From Piper betle (lineage: Eukaryota; Streptophyta; Magnoliopsida; Piperales; Piperaceae), in contig JAURVB010009784.1 of assembly GCA_033002965.1 (NCBI GenBank), positions 1 to 64,000 on the forward strand: a DNA stretch of 64,000 bases, read 5' to 3'. The notes beneath the pieces are model-generated. The model had not been told where the DNA came from. It saw only the letters and a list, made by a program, of their open reading frames with translations, and did no database searches. The position numbers and the translations under genes were made by a program. Positions 47,996 to 57,300 of this stretch are shown in pieces (position 1 is the first letter of the stretch; every line of letters starts with the position of its first letter).

Positions 47996-48149
47996 TGTGA
48001 GATCCCTCAACTTAGTCCCACATCTAATACCTACTGGGAGAAGATCCTGTTTATAAGTGGGAATGGACTATAGATCTTTAACTTTTGGGGTACCCATTTT
48101 AAAGAAATGACTTAGCCCATTACATTGTACTTTGGGCTTGGTCGTTACA
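47996..48149 (+). repeat. TRIM LTR, copy 3, fused to the C primer-binding site
   Basis: TGTGAG to TTGGTCGTTACA, directly followed by GGTAGTATCAAAGC, the C-type primer-binding site. In C3 the C LTR ends in exactly this place (54915 on the minus strand). Confidence 0.85.
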
Positions 48150-49381
48150 GGTAGTATCAAAGCTTGGTTTCCCAAAAGCTCACATCTTATGACTCAAGTA
48201 CCTTGTTGAAGAGTCCAATATTTATCTTTCTCCAATGGGGTATGTCATTAGGTAATTAGTGGACTCACTAACAAACCTAAGTAATCGTTGGAAAAAAATT
48301 TTTTTTTTTGAACATAACGGAATAAAATTTAGATGGCAGTCACCCAAGGAAGTTGAGCCAAGCTGCACAGTCGGACACGAACATGGAGAGTGTAACGTCT
48401 CTGACAGAGATCCCTATTCACGTCACATTTTTGGGAAGTTTTCCAAAAAGCTATGGGGACCCAAATCAAGTTAAGTACAGCATATCACCCCCAAACTGAT
48501 GGTCAGAGTGAGAGGACCAATCAAACCTTGGAGGATTTGTTGAGAGCTTGCATCCTCGACTGGGAGGAGATTGGGAGAAACACTTAGCCTTGGCTGAATT
48601 CACCTATAATAACTCTTACCAAGCCAGTATAGGAATGGCACCGTTTGAAGCTTTATACGGTAGGCCTTGTCGATCTCCATCATGCTGGTTGGAGTCTACA
48701 GAGGTGGTTATAGTCGGGCCAGAGATGGTGAGAGAAGCAGCCGAAAAAGTGCAACTCATCCAGCAAAGGCTTAAGGCAGCTCAGGATCGACAGAAAAGTT
48801 ATGCTGACACTCGAAGGAAGGACTTAGAATTCCAAGTTGGGGAGTTCGTCTACCTTAAGACCTCACCTAAAAAGGGAGTGATCAGATTTAGAACATCTGG
48901 GAAGTTGAAGCCAAGATTCATAGGACCATTTCCAATTTTGGATCGAATCGGAAGTTGTGCATATAGATTAGCATTACCACCAAGCCTGGATGGTGTACAC
49001 AATGTCTTTCATGTGTCAATGCTAAAGAAATATGTACGAGATGAGAATCACATTATCACAAATTTTGCAGATTTAGAGCTACAATCGGATTTAACCTACG
49101 AGGAAAAACCGATTCGCATCTTGGCAAGGGAAACAAAGACACTCCGTAACAAGGAGATCCCTTTGGTAAAGGTATTATGGAGAAATCAGGGATCAGAAGA
49201 AGCTACATGGGAGACTGAACAGGAAATGGCCAGAAAATATCCTAGCCTATTTGTAGCATAATGTAGCATAAAATCCGTGTAATTGTTGAAACATGAACTT
49301 ATACCGGAGATGTACTTAATCATCAATATCCTATTTATGCTATGATATTTCGGGGACGAAATAATTCTAAGTTGGGGAGAT
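48150..49381 (+). pseudogene. C-element internal deletion derivative (gag start fused to integrase end)
   Basis: 48150-48395 matches the minus strand of C3 from 54914 to about 54670: a decayed primer site, the untranslated leader and the first gag codons. At about 48396 it jumps to the integrase core, 'SDRDPYSR', which carries the second catalytic Asp and is frameshifted. The open frame 48548-49261 then gives the integrase C-terminal part: [61 protein letters not shown] and the chromodomain-like EEATWETEQEMARKYPSLF. Protease, RT, RNase H and the integrase N-terminus are deleted. A TGGGGAGAT polypurine tract ends it at 49381. Confidence 0.9.
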
Positions 49382-49394
49382 TGTAAAGACCCGG

Positions 49395-49439
<45 letters not shown>

Positions 49440-52163
49440 CAATAATAATAATAAAATAACGTTCGACGCGGTGGGATCGAACGTGGAAAAAAATTCGTTA
49501 GCTGGTTAAGTATGAATTACCCGGTTAATTGAAAAGTAATTTCTAACCGGACGATTCTAGTTGAATCGGTCGAGTCGACCACATTACTTATCCATTTAAC
49601 CATTTAAGTGAACTAAACCATGTACCCATTTAAGAGGTTAAGTGAAATGGTTAAGTGAACCGTGTTGATTACCCAATTACCCGGTTAAAGGAATTACGGT
49701 GGAAGGGTGTTTCCACATACCCTAGCCGTCATCTTATTCTTGATAAAAGGAGAAGGGGAGGGCGTCATCTACATCTTTTTCCTCCTTGGACAGACGCTGG
49801 TTTTCCTCCTTCGCTCGGGTAATTTCTTTTCCTTTCTTTTTCTTCTATTGCATGCATACACATGTTGCATAAATCATAAACATGATAAACATAAGAATCA
49901 AATGAGAAATCAACAAGGGAAGAAGAAAACCAGGAGGACGTCTTGCTGTTTTTGCAGCAGCAACAACACCATCTTCCATCCTTGTGAGTTGGGTTGACGT
50001 GCTGGAAGTAGGGAGTGCTCCCAGCGGTGCGGCTGGCCGGACGGAGTCACCTTGGGTGGCCGAGTCAGACCATCGGGGAGGGATGTAAATCAGGAACGTG
50101 AAGGGAGACTAGGTTGGTGTTGCCATGGGTGGTGTTGCTGGCCAGACGTGGATCCGCCATGGAAAGGGCAGACTGGTCGTCACTTGGGGTGGTGCTGGTC
50201 GTCACCTTGATGGGGCAGGACATGGTCGCCATGGCTGCTGGTCGACCACCATGAATGGTGAAATTAAGGTCCCCATGTAGGGTGTAGTCCGAGTTCCATG
50301 AGATAGCAGCGGATAAAGATTGGATCTTTGGGGTTTTTCCAATAGGATCAGTGGGGTAGGTAGAAGATGGGGTCTGAAATTGGGTGGAAGGAAAAGAAGA
50401 CATGTTGGTCGGGTGCTGTTTATGTGGCTGACTAGAGTAGTCGCCATGGGTCTGGTCGGGTGCTGTTTATGTAGCCGACTAGGGAGACGCTGCCATGGGT
50501 CATGGGCTGATTATGTGACCGACATGGAGTCACCATGGTCAGGTCGGGGTTGCTGATTGGGTAGCCGGAAGAGGGTCGCCAAGGACTGGTTGAGGGTTGC
50601 CATGTGGTGGCCAAGTTGGAGACGCCATAGCAGCAAATGGAGGCCGCCACGTTACTGGTTGGTCGCCATGCATGGTGAGAATACCGGCTTTCGCTGGTTG
50701 ACTACAATAAAGCTGGGAGCTTTGGGGTCGTTAAATGAATTGTTAAAGTAGAATGGCAACCAGGTAAGTATGGGACATGTTAATAATTAAATTATCAATT
50801 AGATAATGGGGATTTGGATGGGGATAATTAATAATTAATTATCATTAGAATTGCTGAAAATTTAATAAGAAATGAAGACTAACATGAACTAATTACATCA
50901 TTTAAAATTGATAGTATATTAGTCATGTAGTTGCATGTAGGTTCATGCAAAATAAAATTATACTAATGTATAATTTTATGCCCTCATTCAGATTAGGGTT
51001 AGCGGATCACAGTCAGACGAAATCACAAGTCAGGTACGTATAATAGGTAGAACATCGTACTTTCCTTGTTGGTAGCCTAGGTCGGCCTGAGCCCAGATTC
51101 GACCACCATGCACCGAGTGCAACCGGGGTCAAAGAATTGACTCAGTCCGACACGGGGTCGTATTATGTGCGTAAATTGTGTAATGCATCGACATTGTTTT
51201 GGAGTAGTGATAGCCGCCCCATAAAAAGGCTACGGCCGGGGTGAGCGAGGCACAACGATTCCTCCATCGCACTGGAGTGCAGTGATAGCCTCCCAATAAA
51301 AAGGCTACGGCCAGGGTGTGTGAGGCACTGGCACTAGAATTGGTAGTGAGAGCTTCCCCACAAACGGGGCGTAGCAATCACCTGAGTGCAGTGATAGCCT
51401 CCCCATAAAAAGGCTACGGCCGGAGTGTGTGAGGCACTGGCACTAGAGTTGGCAGTGAGAGCTTCCCCACAAACGGGGCATAGCAATCACCTGAGTGCAG
51501 TGATAGCCTCCCCATAAAAAGGCTACGGCCGGGGTGTGCAAGGCACTGGCACAAGAGTGCAGTGATAGCCTCCCCATAAAAAGGCTACGGCCGGGGTGTG
51601 CGAGGCACTGGCACTAGAATTGGTAGTGAGAGCTTCCCCACAAACGGGGCGTAGCAATCACCTGAGTGCAGTGATAGCTTCCCCACAAAAAGGCTACGGC
51701 CGGGGTGTGCGAGGCACTGGCACTGGAGACGGTAGTGGTAGCCTCCCCACAAAAGGGCTACGGCCGGGGTGTGCGGATCACAGCGGATACCTCCTCCGCA
51801 TTGTTTTGGAGTATAGCGGAATCGCTCCACCGCATATTAAAATAAACATAAGGAAATGGTGGAATGTACTTGATTTGTTTTATCTATTATACTACTTAGT
51901 GTTGTAATCACTAACGCGGAATTGCCTCCGCAGGTGTGCAGATACGAAATTAGGTGATTGACAACCGGAGCATGGAGCAAAATAAATATGAGGACTCCTT
52001 TTATTATTTATTTGAGAAATAAGTGTGGCTACTGGGAAACGGTCTAAGACTGTGGGATCTTTATATGTTTTGTTAAATAAAAATGTTAGACATATTTGCT
52101 TAATTGTGAGTAACACCTGGCCAGCTAGGCCCACAATGTTGTGAAAAATGGCGGGTCGTTACA
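49382..52163 (+). repeat. C-family 3' LTR of the chimeric unit
   Basis: TGTAAAGACCCGGAAAATAT to GGCGGGTCGTTACA, 2782 bp. It has an (AT)n run (49399-49437), U3 with repeated GGTTAA motifs (49495-49690), a TATA-like ATAAAAG at 49743, a GC-rich leader (49990-50740), conserved block 2 (51065-51170), tandem repeats (51190-51790) and conserved block 1 (51895-52060). It is close to the reverse copy at 40878-43409 except that much of the AT-rich middle differs. The leader frames at 50320-50556 and 50065-50403 show no domain. Confidence 0.9.
51190..51790 (+). repeat. ~55/110-bp tandem repeats in the C 3' LTR
   Basis: Units around 'CCCCATAAAAAGGCTACGGC' and 'CCCCACAAACGGGGCGTAGC' repeat about nine times. 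It is the same family as at 41209-41850. Confidence 0.9.
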
Positions 52164-52168
52164 TAAAG
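52164..52168 (+). other. Right target-site duplication TAAAG
   Basis: It is identical to 47370-47374 and starts right after GGTCGTTACA. Confidence 0.9.
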
Positions 52169-52665
52169 TGAGCTGCCTTAGTCAAACGGTCCACAACCAC
52201 CCATATAGAGTCATGTCTCTTCAAAGTCCTTGGGACTTTAGTAATAAAATCACACATGACACGCTCCCATTTCTAGGTAGGTATCTCTAAAGATTGTAAT
52301 AATCCTCCGGGTAGTTGATGTTGGGCTTTGATCAATTGGCACGTCTGACACTTGGAAACAAAATCCACCACATCCCTCTTCATCCCAATCCACCAGTAGG
52401 TTTGTTTTAAGTCCTGGTACATCTTTGTAACACCAGGGTGTATTGAGAACCTTGAACGATGAGCTTCCTCCAGGATATCTCGCTTTAATGCATGATTGTT
52501 GGGTACACCCAACCTCCCTCTAAATCTGATTACACTGTTGGAATCTGCTACAATGTCAGGAGTTTTGTCCAACATTTCATTCAGCTTCTCATCTTCCATT
52601 TGAGTTAACTTAACTCGGTCCACCAATTCATTGGAGATAACCAGGTTCGCTAGTAGTCTCGTCAC
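52164..52665 (-). pseudogene. C3 integrase N-terminal remnant
   Basis: The minus-strand frame 52665-52273 has the HHCC zinc-binding domain: HRSRFSIHPGV with the His pair, and CQTCQLIKAQH with the Cys pair. It ends at a TAG (52273-52275) in 'EIPT-stop-KWE'. Past it the core begins with DSIWVVVDRLTKAAHF, where the chimeric unit interrupts it. The same stop occurs at 29876-29878 in another C copy. Confidence 0.9.
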
Positions 52666-53160
52666 TCATTCCACTGGGTTAATAGCTACCACATCAATTG
52701 ACATAGCCCAAAGTCTAGCTAGCTGTTGACCCTTGTCCACCTTGCCCTTCAAACTCAACGCGTTGGCTACAACGTTCACTTTTCCCGGATGGTATAAAAT
52801 TTGGAAATCATAGTCCTTCAAGTATTCTATCCACCACCTCAGTCGAAGGTTAAGGTCAATCTGGGTGAAGATATACTTTAAACTTTGGTGGTTAGTGAAA
52901 ACCTTGAATTGAGCTCCGTACAAATAGTGTCTCAAAATTTTCAAAGCAAACACAACTGCTGCCAGTTCCAAGTCATGGGTTGCATAATTTTGCTCGTGAA
53001 TCTTCAATTGGCGAGAGGCATAAGCCACCACCTTACCATCTTGCATAAGGGCACATCCTAACCCCACTAGAGATGCATCAATGAAGACCACGAATCCTTC
53101 ATTGCATTTGGTATAGTCAAAACAGGTGCCGTAGTTAAACTCTTCTTCAAAGATTGGCAA
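52666..53160 (-). pseudogene. C3 RNase H remnant
   Basis: The minus-strand frame of 164 codons keeps most of the gypsy RNase H domain, which degrades RNA in the RNA/DNA hybrid. Visible are [18 protein letters not shown] (first catalytic Asp), [28 protein letters not shown] (Glu), [11 protein letters not shown] (normally TDH; the Asp is replaced by Asn), and [13 protein letters not shown] (normally VADALSR; Asp replaced by Asn). Two of the catalytic acidic residues are thus lost. Upstream it fuses to the end of protease, with RT deleted. Confidence 0.9.
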
Positions 53161-53560
53161 CTCTCCTCACATTACAGTTGAGAAAAGCCTGGTGTGCAGA
53201 CAACCTGTCCATTCTCAACAGTACATCAAAGCCTATTATCCCATAGACAATGAAATTCCATACATTGGTTTCCCTTGTATATCCAAGGATAGGTTAGTCA
53301 CTCCTAACGTTGTCACTTCCCCATCTCCCATTGCAGTAGTGACCCTATAAGTCTTTTGTAATGTAGACGTTTGGAGTCCTAAACTCTTAACTAATCGGGA
53401 TGATAGGAACGAATGTGTACACCCCGAGTCAAATAAAACATCCACACAAACACTTTGAATCATAATTTTACCTCGAACTGTGTGGTCCTCATTCTCAGCG
53501 TCTTCAATTTTGATTGCAAAAAGTTTCGCCTTCCCTTTGTCCACCGATTTAGCAGGTGCG
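53161..53560 (-). pseudogene. C3 aspartic protease remnant
   Basis: The minus-strand frame 53544-53236 contains the retropepsin active site, VDVLFDSGCTHSFLSSRLV, and the following strand YRVTTAMGDGEV. It then reads into 'GFDVLLRMDRLSAHQAFLNC', the protease-to-RT linker, and stops at about 53165. The next codons already belong to RNase H, so roughly the whole RT domain was deleted at this point. Confidence 0.85.
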
Positions 53561-53619
53561 GGGTAGCGATTAGGTACTGGTGTCTTCTCCTTTTCAGGTT
53601 GCTCCTGTTGTTGCTTCAG

Positions 53620-54739
53620 GGGCTGACAACACTCATTTTGCAGGTGTCCCGTACATCCTCAATTGTAGCACCGACGGGGCTCACTGCATAAACCTAAATG
53701 CATCTTGTTGCAATTTTTACATAGTCGATATAGAATCTCCTGAAACTTCCTTTTGCGGTTCCCATCGACATTCCATTGATAGTTCTACTGTTGGTGTTCT
53801 GCAGACTGGTTTTGCTACTACCCTAGTTGTCATTCTTATGTTGCATAGTAGCCTTCCCCTGTTTCTGAGCATGGACGTAGTCGTATACCAACTCATGAGT
53901 AGTGGCTGCCTCAATCACTTCGGTTATAGTGCCTCTTGGTGCCGTAACAACCCTACTCATCAATTGTGGCTTCAACCCCAGAAAAATTTGTCTGCTCTGG
54001 CCCGGGCAGTTGCCAGACCCCAGGTGCAAATCTCTCCAATTGCAAGAAATTTTTTGCATACTCTCGGACTGAATCATCCCTCTGAGTTAGACTGGTAAAT
54101 TCCAGTGCTTTCTTCTGGACAACAGACTCAGGAAAATATTGTCCATTGAAAGATGTTACAAATTCCGCCCAAGGAATGGACGAAATATCCTGTTGATGGA
54201 ACGTAGTCTTCTCCATGGACTTCCACCAATATGATGCTCCCCCTGAAGCATGCATGTCGCCAACCTCACTTGATGGCAATGAGGCACAGAGAGAGCTCTA
54301 AATGCTTTCTCAGTAATGTTCATCCAGCTCTCCGCCTTCATTGAATCAGTCCCTCTAATGAATGCTTCAGCTCCGTTCCTCCAGAATTTCTCTACAGTGT
54401 ATCGATCACTGTCATCCCCAACTGGCAGTACCACTTGTTGGACTACCGGTGGCACTGGGTTTGGAAATTCCCCTCGCTCACCCGGGTCAGCTATCCCTAC
54501 CCGCTCTTGGGCGCTCCCTGATCCCCATTTGGGACACTACTAGGACCCGCAGCCAAATTTGGATCTCCATTCCATGTTACCAATCCCGGTAATCGTTGCG
54601 CTATGTTCTGAATCACAGAACTGGTATTATCTAAAGAGTGTGCAAGTCCCTGTATGGCCATCAAAATTTTGCCTAACACACTCTCCACGTTTGTGTTCGA
54701 CTGCGCAACTTGGCTCGACTTCCTTCGAGTGCCTGGCAT
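53620..54739 (-). pseudogene. C3 gag remnant with two zinc knuckles
   Basis: The likely start is ATG at 54739 (MPGTRRKSSQVAQSN), about 160 bases after the primer-binding site. The capsid follows in two frames: DRYTVEKFWRNGAEAFIRG (54400 region), then after a frameshift YWWKSMEKTTFHQ, WAEFVTSFNGQYFPESV and REYAKNFLQLERFAPG (54240-54020). Two nucleocapsid motifs follow near 53730-53640: CKNCNKMHLGLC (CX2CX3HX4C), and CYN-stop-GCTGHLQNEC, where a stop codon replaces the second Cys. At least two frameshifts and this stop make it inactive. Confidence 0.85.
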
Positions 54740-54900
54740 CTAAAATTTATTCCGTTATGTTCAAAAATCATTTCAATGATTACTTAGGTTTGTTAGTGAG
54801 TCCACTAATTCCCTAATGACATACCCCATTCGAGAAAGATAAATATTGGACTCTTCAACAAGGTACTTGAGTCATAAGATGTGAGCATTTCGGAAACCAG

Positions 54901-54912
54901 GCTCTGATACCA
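54901..54912 (-). other. Primer-binding site of C3
   Basis: On the minus strand TGGTATCAGAGC follows the LTR end GGTTACA with two bases between. It matches initiator-Met tRNA perfectly. Confidence 0.85.
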
Positions 54913-54914
54913 CC

Positions 54915-57048
54915 TGTAACCACCCGCCATTTTTCACAACATTGTGGGTCTAGCTGGCTAGGTGTTACTCACAATTTAGCAAATATGTCTAGCTTTTCTA
55001 ACAAAAACATATATAAAGATCCCACAGTCTTGGACCGTTTCCAAGTAGCCACACTTATTTCTCAAATAAATAAAAAAGAGGGGGGCTCTATATTTATTTT
55101 ACTCCATGCTCTAGTTGTCAATCACCTAATTTCGTATCTGCACACCTGTGGAGGCAATTCCGCGATAGTGATTACAACACTAAGTAGTATAATAGATAAA
55201 ACAATGAGGGAGACTATCACTGCACTCAGGTAATTGCTATCACTGCACTCCAATGCCAGTAGTGCCTTGCACAGCCGGCCGTAGCCTTTTTATGGGGAGG
55301 CTATCAATGCACTCAGGCAATTGCTATGCCCCGTTTGTGGGAAAGCTCTCACTGCCAACTCTATTGCCAGTGCCTCACACACCCCGGCCGTAGCCTTTTA
55401 TGGGGAGGCTATCACTCCACTCCAGTGCGATGGAGGAATTGTTGTGCCTTGCTCACCCTAGCCGTAGCCTTTTTATGGGGTGGCTATCACTACTCCAAAA
55501 CAATGTTAATGCATTACAAACTTTACGCACATAATACGACCCAGTGTCGGACTGAGTCAATTCTTGACCCCGGTTGCACTCGGTGCATGGTGGTCGAATC
55601 TAGGCTCAGAGCCGACGTAGGCTACCAACAAGTAAATACAATGTTCTACCTATTATATGTACCTGACTTGTGATTTCGTCTGATTGAGACCCGTGAACCC
55701 TAATCTGAATGAGGGCCTAAAATTATACATTAGTATAATTATATTTTGCATGAACCTACATGCAATGTACATGACTATTATACTATCAATTTTATATGAT
55801 GTAATTAGTTCATGTTAGTATTCAATTAATAATTAATTATCATTAGAATTGCTGAAAAATTAATAATAAATGAAGACTAACATGAACTAATTACATCATT
55901 TAAAATTGATAGTATATTAGTCATGTACGTTGCATGTAGGTTCATGCAAAATAAAATTATACTAATGTATAATTTTATGCCCTCATCCAGATTAGGGTTC
56001 ACGGGTCACAGTCAGACGAAATCACAAGTTAGGTACGTATAATAGGTAGAACATCGTATTTTTCTTGTTCATAGCCTAGGTCGGCCTGAGCCCAAATTCG
56101 ACCACCATGCACCGAGTGCAACCGGGGTCAAAGAATTGACTCAATCCGACACTGGGTCGTAATATGTGCGTAAAGTTTGTTATGCATTAACATTGTTTTG
56201 GAGTAGTGATAGCTGCCCCATAAAAAGGCTACGGCCGGGGTGAGCAAGGCACAGCGATTCCTCCATCGCACTGGAGTGCAGTGATACCCTCCCCATAAAA
56301 ACTACGGTCGGGGTGTGTGAGGCACTGGCACTAGAGTTGGCAGTGAGAGCTTCCCCACAAACGGGGCATAGCAATCACCTGAGTGCAGTGATAGCCTCCC
56401 CATAAAAAGGCTACGGCCGGGTGTGCAAGGCACTGGCACTGGAGTGCAGTGATAGCCTCCCCATAAAAAGGCTACGGCCGGTGTGTGTGAGGCACTGGCA
56501 CTAGAGTTGGTAGTGAGAGCTTCCCCACAAACGAGGCATAGCAATCACCTGAGTGCAGTCATAGCTTCCCCACAAAAAGGCTACGGTTGGGGTGTGCGAG
56601 GCACTGGCACTGGAGATGGTAGTGGTAGCCTCCCCACAAAAGGGCTACGGCTGGGGTGTGTAGATCACATCAAATACCTCCTTCGCATTATTTTGGAGTA
56701 TAGTGGAATCGCTCCACCGCATATTAAAATGAATATAGGGAAATTGTGGAATGTACTTGACTTGTTTTATCTATTATACTACTTAGTGTTGTAATCACTA
56801 ACGCGGAATTGCCTCCGCAGGTGTGCAGATACAAAATTAGGTGATTGACAACCAGAGCATCGAGCAAAATAAATATGGGGACTCCTTTTTTATTTATTTG
56901 AGAAATAAGTGTGGCTACTGGGAAACGGTCTAAGACTGTGGGATCTTTATATATGTTTTTGTTAGAAATAATAGACATATTTGCTAAATTGTGAGTAACA
57001 CCTAGCCAGCTAGGCCCACAATGTTGTGAAAAATGACGTGTCGTTATA
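54915..57048. repeat. Fold-back of two C-LTR halves (inverted repeat)
   Basis: The left arm 54915-55819 is the reverse strand of a C LTR 3' half. The right arm 55820-57048 is the sense strand of a C LTR 3' half. Each arm carries conserved block 1, a tandem-repeat cassette, conserved block 2 and an AT-rich part. The arms meet around 55820: 'TGATGTAATTAGTTCATGTT' at 55798-55817 is mirrored at 55878-55897, with about 56 bases between. The right arm is longer because its tandem array has more units. Neither arm keeps U3, TATA box or leader. Confidence 0.85.
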
Positions 57049-57300
57049 GCACTGATCTTCACATCTAAACTGTTCTTTCATTTTGCCAGAGAAGCTTTTA
57101 ACCCACACATGTTAGGGGAAAACAAATTAGCAGTGGTACTTACATCCAGAGAAAAGCTCCCAAATAGCATGGAACAGGATAACATGTCACAAACTTCAAT
57201 GACTCGATCCCACTCTTCCTTATCTGGTAAAAGTTTTATACTACTCTATCTCATTGTTTTAGCTGATTGAAGAGATGCATGTACTCTATAGCAGAGGCAA
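57049..57300 (-). pseudogene. hAT transposase fragment
   Basis: On the minus strand, in two frames, the sequence reads LPDKEEWDRVIEVCDML, then ELFSGCKY, then TANLFSPNMCGLKASLA. These three blocks in this order are characteristic of plant hAT transposases (RICESLEEPER/Ac-like), just before their dimerisation region. A frameshift near 57140 separates them. Terminal repeats are not visible. The fragment touches the fold-back LTR on one side and D gag sequence on the other. The match is from memory of the family pattern. Confidence 0.7.

Larger units (their letters stand above)
47375..52163 (+). mobile_element. Chimeric TRIM / C-family retroelement insertion
   Basis: One inserted unit of 4789 bp is flanked by perfect 5-bp duplications. 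From left to right: TRIM LTR, TRIM interior, TRIM LTR, TRIM interior, TRIM LTR, C-type primer-binding site, start of C gag, C integrase end, polypurine tract, complete C LTR (2782 bp). Its two ends are therefore LTRs of two different families. Both ends keep TG...CA and both end in GGTCGTTACA on their right sides. A single integration of chimeric cDNA is the simplest reading; recombination after integration is the alternative. Confidence 0.85.
46356..54914 (-). mobile_element. C3 element (Ty3/gypsy, reverse strand)
   Basis: Read on the minus strand from 54914: primer-binding site, gag, zinc knuckles, protease, RNase H, integrase, polypurine tract and a ~36-bp remnant of the 3' LTR. Reverse transcriptase is missing. 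The integrase is interrupted by a separate inserted unit (47375-52163) with target duplications TAAAG. At the 5' side only the terminal half of the LTR remains, as the left arm of a fold-back. Confidence 0.85.
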
